Origin: Bradymonas sediminis
Lineage (GTDB): Bacteria; Myxococcota_A; Bradymonadia; Bradymonadales; Bradymonadaceae
DNA length: 64,000 nt
Direction of reading: 5' to 3'
Assembly (NCBI RefSeq): GCF_003258315.1
Contig: NZ_CP030032.1
Location: 906,001 to 970,000, forward strand
The notes beneath the pieces were generated by a model. The model ran no database searches. It was not told the origin of the DNA and saw only the letters and a list, made by a program, of their open reading frames with translations. Positions 35,815 through 45,976 of this stretch are shown here, piece after piece. A program made the translations under genes and the position numbers. Positions within the stretch are counted from its first letter, which is position 1; each line of letters opens with the position of its first letter.

Positions 35815-38800
35815 TGTCGAACTCGGAGAGTAGCACCGCCCCGCCCACTGAGGCGGGGATTGAAGGCAGCAATTACGATATCATCCGGCGCCGCCTGGAA
35901 GACCAGGCCCAGGAGTTGCGCCGGCGCACCGACGCCCTCAACGACGCGCGCGCCGCCAAATTCGGCGGCACCGAGATGAGCGTGGTCGGCCAGGAGCGCG
36001 TGCGCACCGAGCATAATTGCGTCCCCCGCGATATCGTCAGTATCGGCCAGAAGCTGCTCTTCGGCTATAATGTGAAGATGGGGCTGAAGACCAAAACCGA
36101 GGTCGCCGACGTCTTCACTTTGCATCATTTTAGCCGTGAAAAAGACCCCGACTCGGCGGCGACCTTTCAGCTCAGCCCCTTGCCCGAGGAGACCTCTGAT
36201 AATTTCCTAAGCGACCCGAAATTCGTCCAGAATTTCGACGAGCTTTATAATTATTATAAAGACACCCGCCTCGCCCAATTGCTGCGCGTCGAGGGGCGTT
36301 TGCTCGCTATTTTTCAGGTCGGCTCAACCCTTGGGGACCGGCGCGTTTTGCGCTGGGGCCTCGACGCAAACGACGATATTCAATACCTCGACAACGCCGG
36401 CGACCGCGACCTTAAGTTGCCGGATTCCCACGACTTTGACTGGCGCGCGCTCGGGCGCGAGCATCATGTCCTGGGCAAGAATCCGCATATCAGCATCATC
36501 GACGAAGTCTTCGTTGAGACGGTCGGCGGCGACCTTACGATCAAGGTCGAGGACAACACCGCCGACGGCCAGGGCATCTACCGCGAACCCGTTGAGGATA
36601 AACATCAATCGCTGGGCGACGCGGAGTGCTATTGGGCCAAAGTCGGCAACCTGATCCTCATCAAAATCCTGCCCTATCGCGAAGACAAATGGCGCTACTT
36701 TGTCTTTAATACGCTGACCAAGGAGGTCGAGCGCCTCGACGCCATCGGCCAATCCTGCATCCAACTCCCCGAGGAGCAGGGCGTCGTTTTTCCCGGCGGC
36801 TTCGTCCTCTCCAACGGTCGCGCGCGGCGCTTCGACGGCGAGATTGAGGGCATGCGCATTCACCAGGTGATTCGGTCGGCCAACGGTGAGGATGTGCTCT
36901 ACGTCTTCTATCGCCCGCAGGACGGCAATTATCTGTTGCTGGCCTATAATGTCATCCGCAAAGACGTCCAAAATCCCATCAATTGCCAGGGCTATTCGCT
37001 CTTTGAAGACGGCACGATGATCGTCTTTCGCTTTCAGGGCGACGAGCCGACCCGCGTGCATCCGATGCAAATCTGGCAGACGCCTTTTGTGGGCGACGAG
37101 TTCGCGGCGAGCCAGCCGCAGGATGATTCGCTGCTCTCGAATATCGGCAATCCCGAGCTCGTGCGCGGCATCTCCGACGCCTATAGCCTTGCCGGCATGG
37201 TCGATGAACTCGCCGCGTCGATGCCCGTCTACGAGGCGCTGATCGCCAGCGCCCAGCGGCTCATCGACGGCTACTTCTGGCTGAGCGACGCCCAGGTCGG
37301 CGACCTCGCCAGCGTCGCCCGCGAGATGGTCTCGACCGCCGGTTTGGTCATCGACGAATTCCAAAAAGTGACCGTGCTCCAAGAGAAGGCGCGCGACGCG
37401 ATCGTCGAGGTCGAGAGCGCTCAGCGCGAACTCTTCACCGACGTGCGCTACCAGGATTGGCGCCGCATTGAGCGTTTTGTCGACGGGTTGGGGCGCCTGC
37501 GAAAGCAGCGAGGTCGCCTGATCACGCTCAAAGATACCCGCTATATCGACGTGGCTCGCCTCGACGAGCTCGAGGTCGAAGTCACCAAGCAATACGACCA
37601 ATTGAGCAAGGCGGCCGCTGATTTTCTACTCGACGAGGAGGCGCTTAAAACCTATCGCGACGGCCTCACCAAGCTGGAGTCGGATCTTGAGACACTTGCC
37701 GATACCAAACGCGGTCGCGAACTCGAGGAGCAGCTCAACGAGATCAACGCCGGGCTCAATCTTTTGACCGAAGTTGTCAGCACTTTGCAGGTCGACGACC
37801 CGACGCAGCGCACCAAGATTTTGGAGAATATCGGCGAAGTATTGGGCCGCCAAAACCGCGACCGTGCGCGACTTCAACGCCGCCTCAAGGAACTCGCCGA
37901 ATCCGAAGGTCGCGCTGAGTTTGGCGTGCAAATTCAACTGTTTAGCCAGAGTATAGCGAGCGCCCTGGGCATCTGTAATGAACCTGAGGATTGCGACGAA
38001 CATCTCACGCGTTTGATGGCCCAACTCGAGGAACTCGAAGGCCGCTTTAGCTCTTTTGATGGCTTTTTGACCCAATTGGCCGAGAAGCGCGACGAGCTCT
38101 ACGAGGTCTTCGAATCCCGCAAACGCGCGCTTGTCGAGGCGCGCCGGCGCCGCGCGGATAATATGGCCGCCAGCGCGGACCGTATCCTAAAAGGCGTGGT
38201 TCGGCGCGCGTCGAGCCTGAAGTCGGTCGAAGACCTTAACGGCTATTTCGCGGCTGACCCGATGGTCATGAAGGTGCGCGACCTCGCCCAGAATCTGCGC
38301 GCGTTTAACGAGGGCGTGCGCGCCGATGATATCGAGTCGCGCCTGCGCTCCGCTCGCGATAAATCCGCGCGCCAACTGCGCGATAAGATTGATCTTTTCG
38401 CCGGCGGCGACGACGTCATTCAATTCGGGCGCCACCGCTTTAGCGTGCACACCCAGAAGACTGAGTTGACCCTGGTGCCCCACGCCGACGCGATGGCCCT
38501 GCATATCAGCGGCACCGAGTTTTTGGAGCCCCTGGAGGACCCTGAATTCGAGAAGACGCGTCCCTTCTGGAGCCAGGCGCTGATCTCGGAGACCGACGAG
38601 GTGTATCGCGGCGAATACCTCGCCGCCTCCATCCTCTTTGCCGCCGAGCAGCACGAGCACGACCTTGATATGGGCGTGATCGAAAAAATGCGCGTCGAGG
38701 GGCGCATGGAGAACCCGGACGACCCGGCTAAATTAAAATCATTGGCCCGCGACTTTATTAATCGCAACTTCAATGACGGCTACGAGCGCGGCGTGCACGA

Positions 38801-40892
38801 CGAAGATGCCGCCCGCATTTTGGACGCGTTTTTGGGGCTCTACGCCAGCGCCGGCTTGCTGCGCTTTACCCCCGAAGGCCGCGCGCTCGCGACCCTATTC
38901 TGGGCGTATTCGACCTCTTCGCATATCGATAAAGAAACCCAGGAATCTCGGGACCTTATCCGCAGTCGGGACCATTGGCGCACCCGGGCGCTCAGCCTGG
39001 GTCGCCTGCGCGAAAGCCTCGGCCACGCCGAGCCGATTCAACGTCTGGGCGAAGACCTGGCCGAAGCAATCGAGCCCTTTGCGCGGCAATTTGGTGATTT
39101 CGCGGGGCGCACCAAACTCATCGCCGAAGCGGGCGAATACCTGGCCGAAGAGCTCGTCGACCAGACCCCTCGTTTTATCGAGAGCAGCGAGGCCGCAGCG
39201 CTTCGAGATAAGTTTTTAGGCTTCCTCGACCAGAAACACGCGCGCCTCGATTTCGACGCAGATCTGGCGGCGCTGGGCGATAATGTCAGCGCGAGTTGGC
39301 GCCTCGCGATGGCCTGGATTGCCGGCTTCGCGCGCACCCACGTCAAGGAAGATGTCGAGCATCTGTTGGCCGAGGTCGCCGCGTTGATCCTCTGCGATAA
39401 AAAGCTCGAGCGGCAGAGCGCAGAGACCCGAACCTCGGTCGAAATTACCGACCTCTTGGGCGACCATCCGCGCATCCAAAAGGGCAAGCTCCTGCTGCGT
39501 CTCGACGAGTTTTTGACCCGGCTGCGCCGCTATTTCGCGGTGCAGGTGCCCGGCTACCGGGCGTATCGCCAGGCCAGCCGCGATATCCTGGCGCGCGAGC
39601 GCCTGCGCCTGCGCATCGATGACCTCGAGCCGCAGGTCTTCGGCGGTTTCGTGCGAAACCAACTCATCGACAAGGTCTACTTGCCGCTCATCGGCGATAA
39701 CCTGGCCAAGCAGATGGGTACCGTGGGCGATGATAGCGGCAGCGCGCGCAGCGGGCTCCTGCTGCTTATCTCGCCGCCTGGCTACGGTAAGACGACGTTG
39801 ATGGAGTATATCGCCGACCGCCTGGGCGTGATTTTTATGAAGATCAACGCCCCGGCGTTGGGTCATAATGTCACCTCATTGGACCCGGCCGAGGCCCCAA
39901 ACCTCACCGCCCGCCAGGAGGTCGAGAAGATCAACCTCGCCCTTGAAATGGGCAATAATGTCATCCTCTATCTCGACGATATTCAGCATACCCACTCGGA
40001 ATTTTTGCAAAAATTTATCTCTCTTTGCGACGCTACTCGCCGCATCGAGGGCGTGTGGAAAGGCAAGCCCAAGACCTACGATCTGCGCGGCAAACGCTTC
40101 GCGGTCATCATGGCAGGAAACCCCTATACCGAGTCCGGCGCGCGCTTTCGCATCCCCGATATGCTCGCCAACCGCGCCGACACCTATAACCTGGGCGATA
40201 TCCTAAGCGGCAAGCGCGACGTCTTCGAGATGAGCTATATCGAGAACGCGCTGACCTCGAACCCGGTCACCGCGCCGCTGACCCGCCGCGAGCGCGGCGA
40301 TATCGCGCGCTTCCTGAAATTGGCCGCCGGAATGCAGATCCCCTTGAGCGAATTCGACCACGCGTATTCCTCGGTGGAGGCTGGCGAAATCGTCAATGTT
40401 TTGAAGAAGATGAACCAGATCCGGGACGTCGTCCTCAAGGTCAACCAGCAATATATCGAGTCGGCGGGCAAAGAGGATAATTACCGCACCGAGCCGCCGT
40501 TCCAATTGCAGGGTAGCTATCGAAATATGAATCGGATGGCGGCCAAAATCGCGTCGGCGATGAACGACGCCGAGGTCCAGGCGCTCATCGACAATCACTA
40601 CGACCAGGAGAGCCAGACGCTCACCAGCGGCAGCGAGCAGAACCTGCTCAAACTCGCCGAGCTTCGCGGCACGATGACCGAGGGCGAGCGCGCGCGTTGG
40701 GAAGAGATCAAGGGCGAGTATCGGCGGCGCAACCAGCAGGGCGACGAGGACCCGATCGGGCGGGTGGCGAGTCAGTTGGGTGATATCCGCGAGGTGCTGG
40801 AGTTGGCGACGCGCTCGGCGAAGAAGGGCGCGCCGAAGCTTCCTAAACCGCGCACGAATACACCGGATACGAGCGGCCAGCCGGCGGAATAA
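35814..40892 (+). CDS. Giant coiled-coil AAA+ ATPase ("DNA repair ATPase" family)
   Basis: 1692 residues, predicted cytoplasmic. The first ~460 residues have many short beta-strands (VEGRLLAIFQVGS, YRPQDGNYLLLAYNVI), suggesting a beta-propeller-like region. A long coiled coil follows (about 480-830). A mixed helical region leads to an AAA+ module near 1290-1560: Walker A SPPGYGKTTLM (near 1323), Walker B VILYLDDIQH (near 1386) and AVIMAGNPYTESGARF. Homologues are often labelled 'DNA repair ATPase', with, I believe, a DUF3686 region; that name has little support. It starts within the flotillin stop codon (ATG 35814, with GGAGA 3 bases upstream; GTG 35811 is an alternative). It probably acts with the flotillin and YqiJ-like protein. 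Confidence 0.8.
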   Translation: MSNSESSTAPPTEAGIEGSNYDIIRRRLEDQAQELRRRTDALNDARAAKFGGTEMSVVGQERVRTEHNCVPRDIVSIGQKLLFGYNVKMGLKTKTEVADVFTLHHFSREKDPDSAATFQLSPLPEETSDNFLSDPKFVQNFDELYNYYKDTRLAQLLRVEGRLLAIFQVGSTLGDRRVLRWGLDANDDIQYLDNAGDRDLKLPDSHDFDWRALGREHHVLGKNPHISIIDEVFVETVGGDLTIKVEDNTADGQGIYREPVEDKHQSLGDAECYWAKVGNLILIKILPYREDKWRYFVFNTLTKEVERLDAIGQSCIQLPEEQGVVFPGGFVLSNGRARRFDGEIEGMRIHQVIRSANGEDVLYVFYRPQDGNYLLLAYNVIRKDVQNPINCQGYSLFEDGTMIVFRFQGDEPTRVHPMQIWQTPFVGDEFAASQPQDDSLLSNIGNPELVRGISDAYSLAGMVDELAASMPVYEALIASAQRLIDGYFWLSDAQVGDLASVAREMVSTAGLVIDEFQKVTVLQEKARDAIVEVESAQRELFTDVRYQDWRRIERFVDGLGRLRKQRGRLITLKDTRYIDVARLDELEVEVTKQYDQLSKAAADFLLDEEALKTYRDGLTKLESDLETLADTKRGRELEEQLNEINAGLNLLTEVVSTLQVDDPTQRTKILENIGEVLGRQNRDRARLQRRLKELAESEGRAEFGVQIQLFSQSIASALGICNEPEDCDEHLTRLMAQLEELEGRFSSFDGFLTQLAEKRDELYEVFESRKRALVEARRRRADNMAASADRILKGVVRRASSLKSVEDLNGYFAADPMVMKVRDLAQNLRAFNEGVRADDIESRLRSARDKSARQLRDKIDLFAGGDDVIQFGRHRFSVHTQKTELTLVPHADAMALHISGTEFLEPLEDPEFEKTRPFWSQALISETDEVYRGEYLAASILFAAEQHEHDLDMGVIEKMRVEGRMENPDDPAKLKSLARDFINRNFNDGYERGVHDEDAARILDAFLGLYASAGLLRFTPEGRALATLFWAYSTSSHIDKETQESRDLIRSRDHWRTRALSLGRLRESLGHAEPIQRLGEDLAEAIEPFARQFGDFAGRTKLIAEAGEYLAEELVDQTPRFIESSEAAALRDKFLGFLDQKHARLDFDADLAALGDNVSASWRLAMAWIAGFARTHVKEDVEHLLAEVAALILCDKKLERQSAETRTSVEITDLLGDHPRIQKGKLLLRLDEFLTRLRRYFAVQVPGYRAYRQASRDILARERLRLRIDDLEPQVFGGFVRNQLIDKVYLPLIGDNLAKQMGTVGDDSGSARSGLLLLISPPGYGKTTLMEYIADRLGVIFMKINAPALGHNVTSLDPAEAPNLTARQEVEKINLALEMGNNVILYLDDIQHTHSEFLQKFISLCDATRRIEGVWKGKPKTYDLRGKRFAVIMAGNPYTESGARFRIPDMLANRADTYNLGDILSGKRDVFEMSYIENALTSNPVTAPLTRRERGDIARFLKLAAGMQIPLSEFDHAYSSVEAGEIVNVLKKMNQIRDVVLKVNQQYIESAGKEDNYRTEPPFQLQGSYRNMNRMAAKIASAMNDAEVQALIDNHYDQESQTLTSGSEQNLLKLAELRGTMTEGERARWEEIKGEYRRRNQQGDEDPIGRVASQLGDIREVLELATRSAKKGAPKLPKPRTNTPDTSGQPAE

Positions 40893-40905
40893 CGAATCCA
40901 ACCCG

Positions 40906-40943
40906 AAAAAAGCCCGGCCTCTCGAATCGAGGCCGGGCTTTCT
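40906..40943. terminator. Bidirectional terminator
   Basis: AAGCCCGGCCTC and GAGGCCGGGCTT form a 12-bp stem with a seven-base loop. It is flanked by A- and T-rich bases, and sits between the convergent ATPase and catalase genes. Confidence 0.88.
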
Positions 40944-40961
40944 ATCGAGCGGCGTGGAGTC

Positions 40962-42416
40962 TTATTTTAGTCCGAGACCCTTCTTAACGCGCGCTCCGTA
41001 GTCTGGGTCCGCGGCGCTGAAGTGGGCGAGCTGGCGGCGTTGAATTTCCTCGGGGACGCCAGCCATCGCGGCGACGATATTGTCGGCCAAGACCTGTTTT
41101 TGCGACTCGCTCATCAGTCGGTAGAGGTTGCCGGGCTGTGTATAATCGTCGTTGCCCTCGCGGTGGTCATAGGATTGGGCGAGGCCGTCGAGCGCCAGCG
41201 CCGGCTCGGCGTTTTCGGGGCTCTCGGTCGGACCGTTGAAGCTATTGGGCTCGTAGTTGACGCCCGGGCCGCCGTTGTCGCCATAGGCCATCACGCCGTC
41301 TCGCTGGTAGTTATTCACCGGCGACTTCGGCCGGTTGACGGGCAAATGCTCGGCGTTCGCGCCGATGCGGTAGCGGTGCGCGTCGCCGTAGGCGAAGATG
41401 CGTCCCTGGAGCATGCGGTCCGGCGAATAGCCGATGCCCGGGACGACATTGCCCGGCGAGAACGCAGACTGCTCGATCGTCGCAAAATAGTTCTCCGGGT
41501 TGCGGTTGAGCTCGAAATAGCCCACGTCGATCAGCGGGAAGTCCCCATGCGGCCAGACTTTGGTTACGTCGAAGGGGTCATAGGAGGTCTGCTTGGCCTG
41601 CTCCTCGGTCATCACCTGAATCTTGAAATTCCAGCGGGGATAATCGCCGCGCTCAATCGCCTCATAGAGGTCGCGCTGGTGCGTCTCGCGGTCCTCACCG
41701 ACCCGCTCGGCGCCCTCGGCGTTGGTCCAATTCTTGATGCCCTGGGCGGTCTTAAAGTGAAATTTGACCCACACGCGCTCGTTATCGGCGTTGATGAGGC
41801 TATAGGTATGGCTGCCATAACCGTTGATATGGCGGTAGCTTGTGGGCAGGCCGCGGTCGCTAAATAGAATGGTGACCTGATGCAGGCTCTCGGGGCTCAA
41901 AGACCAGAAATCCCACATCGCCGTCGCGCTGCGAAGGTTGGTCTTGGGGTCACGCTTTTGGGTGTGAATAAAGTCGGGGAATTTGAGCGGGTCGCGCACA
42001 AAAAAGACCGGCGTATTATTGCCGACCAGATCCCAGTTGCCCTCTTCGGTATAGAATTTGAGCGCAAACCCGCGCACGTCGCGCTCCGCGTCCGCCGCGC
42101 CGCGCTCGCCGGCCACCGTCGAGAAACGCGCGAGCATCGGCACCTCTTTGCCGACCTCAGAAAAGACCTTCGCCCGGGTGTATTTGCTAATGTCGTGGGT
42201 AATCTTGAGCGTGCCAAACGCGCCGGAACCCTTCGCGTGGACAACCCGCTCCGGGATGCGCTCGCGGTTGAAGTGAGCGAGTTTGCTGAGGAGATGGTGG
42301 TCCTGAAGCAATAACGGTCCGCGATGGCCGGCCTGCAAGGAGTTCTGATTGCTCGCCACCGGGCTGCCGGTCGCTGTGGTAAGTTTTTGAGTTTTCTTGT
42401 TTTTTGCGTCCGTCAT
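40962..42416 (-). CDS. katA: Catalase (KatA-type, monofunctional haem)
   Basis: Converts H2O2 to water and oxygen. About 484 residues, the size of small-subunit clade-3 catalases. Distal His is in [11 protein letters not shown] (about H60), distal Asn in [13 protein letters not shown] (about N133), and the proximal haem Tyr in [13 protein letters not shown]. Other family segments are [12 protein letters not shown] and [11 protein letters not shown]. The frame runs far upstream into the repeat array, but the GAGGAG ribosome-binding site fits ATG 42416 best (six bases); ATG 42422 would be too close. Regulation is probably peroxide-responsive, but no operator was recognised. Confidence 0.95.
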   Translation of the reverse strand: MTDAKNKKTQKLTTATGSPVASNQNSLQAGHRGPLLLQDHHLLSKLAHFNRERIPERVVHAKGSGAFGTLKITHDISKYTRAKVFSEVGKEVPMLARFSTVAGERGAADAERDVRGFALKFYTEEGNWDLVGNNTPVFFVRDPLKFPDFIHTQKRDPKTNLRSATAMWDFWSLSPESLHQVTILFSDRGLPTSYRHINGYGSHTYSLINADNERVWVKFHFKTAQGIKNWTNAEGAERVGEDRETHQRDLYEAIERGDYPRWNFKIQVMTEEQAKQTSYDPFDVTKVWPHGDFPLIDVGYFELNRNPENYFATIEQSAFSPGNVVPGIGYSPDRMLQGRIFAYGDAHRYRIGANAEHLPVNRPKSPVNNYQRDGVMAYGDNGGPGVNYEPNSFNGPTESPENAEPALALDGLAQSYDHREGNDDYTQPGNLYRLMSESQKQVLADNIVAAMAGVPEEIQRRQLAHFSAADPDYGARVKKGLGLK

Positions 42417-42610
42417 GCTCATCTCCTCACATCTAAGATAGGATTGGCTCACCAAATAATCGTGTGCTCGAACTCGGCACAGTCGCCCGTATAACAATCG
42501 AGACCCGGTTATTATTGCAGCTTTGCGGGGCCGTAGCGGGGCAGGTGAGAGTGTGTGGTGGGACTTTAAGCGATGAGCCGATAAGTTTCTAGCTGCGTCC
42601 GAAACAAGCC

Positions 42611-42991
42611 CGGAGCCAGACCCAGCGGGTCTGGCTCCGGAAGGCGACGCAACACGAATGCGGAGCCAGACCTTCAAGGTCTGGAAGACCAGCGTTTATC
42701 AGCCAGACCCAGAGGGTCTGGCTCCGGAGGGCGACGTAACACGAATGCGGAGCCAGACCTTCAAGGTCTGGCAGATCAGCGTATATCAGCCAGACCCAGC
42801 GGGTCTGGCTCCGGACGGTGGCGGAATGACAAATCATTCGGAGCCAGACCTTCAAGGTCTGGCAGATCAGCATTCACTAGCCAGACCCAGAGGGTCTGGC
42901 TCCGGAAGGCGACGCAACACGAATGCGGAGCCAGACCTTCAAGGTCTGGCAAACCAGCGTATATCAGCCAGACCCCGAGGGTCTGGCTCCG
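42611..42991. repeat. 66-nt nested palindromic repeats
   Basis: Four full 66-nt copies (42661-42726, 42748-42813, 42839-42904, 42926-42991) and one shortened 29-nt copy (42611-42639). Outer arms CGGAGCCAGACC / GGTCTGGCTCCG are perfect complements, and each unit contains two inner 7-bp hairpins (CCAGACC / GGTCTGG). Linkers between copies are 21-25 nt and mostly alike (AAGGCGACGCAACACGAATG). The short copy looks like a deletion between the two CCAGACC direct repeats. The rest of the 614-base gap between catalase and trpB (42417-42610 and 42992-43030) shows no other feature; promoters of katA must lie there. Confidence 0.92.
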
Positions 42992-43030
42992 CATGTTGAA
43001 TCGCCCGCCGAGGCGATCATATGGGGCGAA

Positions 43031-44236
<1,206 letters not shown>

Positions 44237-44410
44237 GGCGTACTTCTCTAAATATGATGTTTGGGGTGTTAAGGGAGCGGGCATCGTCAGGGCGACGGCG
44301 CTCACGCAAGGTTGGCAGGGAGAGCGTCCGGCAGGACCCGGACGAGCTAACCTGCAGCGATAGCACGCCTATTCCCTGAAAAGAAAGTCATATTCCTTCG
44401 CCCACCCTCC

Positions 44411-44582
44411 GCCGAGCAGGTGATCCATCGCCGGAGGCGCGACCTGACCCTCAGCCAAGCAGGTCATCCATCGTCGAGGGCGCGACCTGACCCTCAGACG
44501 AGGAGATGATCTATCGCCGGGGGAGCCGCCTGACCCCCAGACGAGGAGATGATCGATCGTCGCGGGCGCGTCTCGGCGCCGT
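44411..44582. repeat. Four 43-bp degenerate tandem repeats
   Basis: Copies start at 44411, 44454, 44497 and 44540. The shared core is GATGATCCATCG (or TCATCCATCG) with a GGGCGCGACCTGACCCTCA-like second half; the fourth copy is diverged at its end. Further isolated copies of the core occur inverted at about 44670-44687 and direct at about 44716-44730. The whole 44237-44788 gap between trpB and lplA is unusually G-run and C-run rich and has no gene that I accept. Confidence 0.8.
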
Positions 44583-44788
44583 CCGAGAATATCGTATATC
44601 TCTACGGGTGCGGGTGACCCCCCGGGCGAGGGGGTCGGGTATCGCAAAAATGGGGGTATACCCCCCCGGCCGACGATGGATCATCCCCGCTCGCCGGGGG
44701 TAGGGCGGGGGCTCGGCGATGATCTATCGTTCGTTTTGAGCCTAAATTGGCGAGCGGGGGGATGCTCGATATGGGGCGCTGAGGGTGA

Positions 44789-45826
44789 TCAGCCAGCCGA
44801 CGGTGCGGGCGCGGGTTCCGCCGGTTGCTCGGCGAGCTCGAAGAGCAGGTCGCGGAACTCTTCTTTGGTGATGGCGCCGAAATATTTTTTCAGGGCCTCC
44901 TCGCTGACGGACTCCAGCAGCACCTCCTCGTGGTAGGGCTGGCCGGTCAGGTGGGCTTCCAGCTTCTCGACCCCTTCGGAGCCGAAGAAATCCCCGTAGA
45001 ATTTACACGTGTCGATGGTTCCCTTTTTGATATCGAGCCTCACCTCGATGCCGCCGAAGGGGTATTTTTTATAGTTTTTATAGCTAAATTGCGGCGCGCG
45101 CCCGTAATTCCAATCCCATTGGGAGTATTTCTCCTCGTAGAGCGCGTCGATACCCGAGAGCTCATCCTCGCTCAGGACATATTCGGTGGGCTCTTCGCCG
45201 GCGAACTCAAAAATATATTTGAGCAGCAGCCCCTTGAACTCCTCGATGGTGATGCCGTCGGCCAGATAATCCTTGATATTGGTGACCCGGCTGCGCACCG
45301 ACTTGATGCCCTTGGACTCAATCTTATCCTGCTTGACCGTGAGGGCCTTGGAGAGCACGTCGAGCTGGGTGTCAAAGAGCAGGGTGCCGTGGTTCAGGGC
45401 GCGGTGGCGCCAGATGGACTGCGCGATGCCCGAGAATTTCTTGCCGTCGATGGTCATATCGTTTCTTCCCGACAGCTCACCGAGCAAATTGAGGCGTTTT
45501 AGCGCGTTTAGGATGGGGATATTATATTCGCGGAAGTTGATCTCGTCGTAATTCCCGGTGGCCTTGATGATGGAGAAGTTCAGGTTCCCCAGGTCGTGGT
45601 AGACCGCGCCGCCGCCGGTGATCCGCCGCACCACCACGATATCGTGGGCCTTGATATACTCGGTGTCGACCTCTTCGAGGGTGTTCTGGTTTTTGCCGAC
45701 GATGATGGAGGGCCCGTTGACCCACAGGATGACGTAGTCCTCGTCTTTGGGCAGATTTTTGAAGCAATATTCTTCAAAGGCCAGGTTATATTGGGGGTCG
45801 TTGGACAGGTTTTGGATATATTTCAT
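44789..45826 (-). CDS. lplA: Lipoate--protein ligase A
   Basis: Attaches free lipoate to E2 and H proteins. About 345 residues. It carries WVNGPSIIVGKNQNT, VVRRITGGGAVYHDLGNLNF (the RRxxGGGxVxHD motif) and GKKFSGIAQSIWRHRALNHG with the lipoyl-AMP lysine region. A C-terminal accessory domain follows, ending in a Pro/Ala/Glu-rich tail (EQPAEPAPAPSAG) not typical of the family. The frame reaches 45961, but the ATG at 45826 matches the known N-terminus. Salvage of lipoate is implied; no lipA or lipB is near. Confidence 0.92.
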   Translation of the reverse strand: MKYIQNLSNDPQYNLAFEEYCFKNLPKDEDYVILWVNGPSIIVGKNQNTLEEVDTEYIKAHDIVVVRRITGGGAVYHDLGNLNFSIIKATGNYDEINFREYNIPILNALKRLNLLGELSGRNDMTIDGKKFSGIAQSIWRHRALNHGTLLFDTQLDVLSKALTVKQDKIESKGIKSVRSRVTNIKDYLADGITIEEFKGLLLKYIFEFAGEEPTEYVLSEDELSGIDALYEEKYSQWDWNYGRAPQFSYKNYKKYPFGGIEVRLDIKKGTIDTCKFYGDFFGSEGVEKLEAHLTGQPYHEEVLLESVSEEALKKYFGAITKEEFRDLLFELAEQPAEPAPAPSAG

Positions 45827-45976
45827 GGGCTTGGTCCGAATTATTTTAGGCGTAAATTGGAGTAGTTGGCGGTTTGCTGGGATAACCCAAATGGCCCGGG
45901 AGGGCGAAAGAAACCGCCATTCCGGGCCATCGTCGCGCTTGAGAACGCTTTTGACAAGCAATTGATTTCGGCGGGC

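Noticed and set aside
36324-37601. 425-codon minus-strand frame in the ATPase gene
   Set aside because: Antisense shadow of a GC-rich gene; Ala/Asp/Val-biased with no motif.
42417-42677. N-terminal extension of catalase by about 87 residues
   Set aside because: It runs into the palindromic repeats and has no family match; a good ribosome-binding site precedes ATG 42416.
42611-42991. Possible CRISPR array
   Set aside because: Units are self-complementary hairpins and the 21-25 nt linkers are nearly identical to each other, not unique spacers. No cas gene is near.
44237-44368. Tryptophan attenuator upstream of trpB
   Set aside because: No leader peptide with tandem Trp codons and no mutually exclusive hairpin with T-run could be found by eye.
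44369-44647. 92-codon minus-strand frame in the 43-bp repeat region
   Set aside because: It is made of the tandem repeats and has no ribosome-binding site or recognisable protein features.
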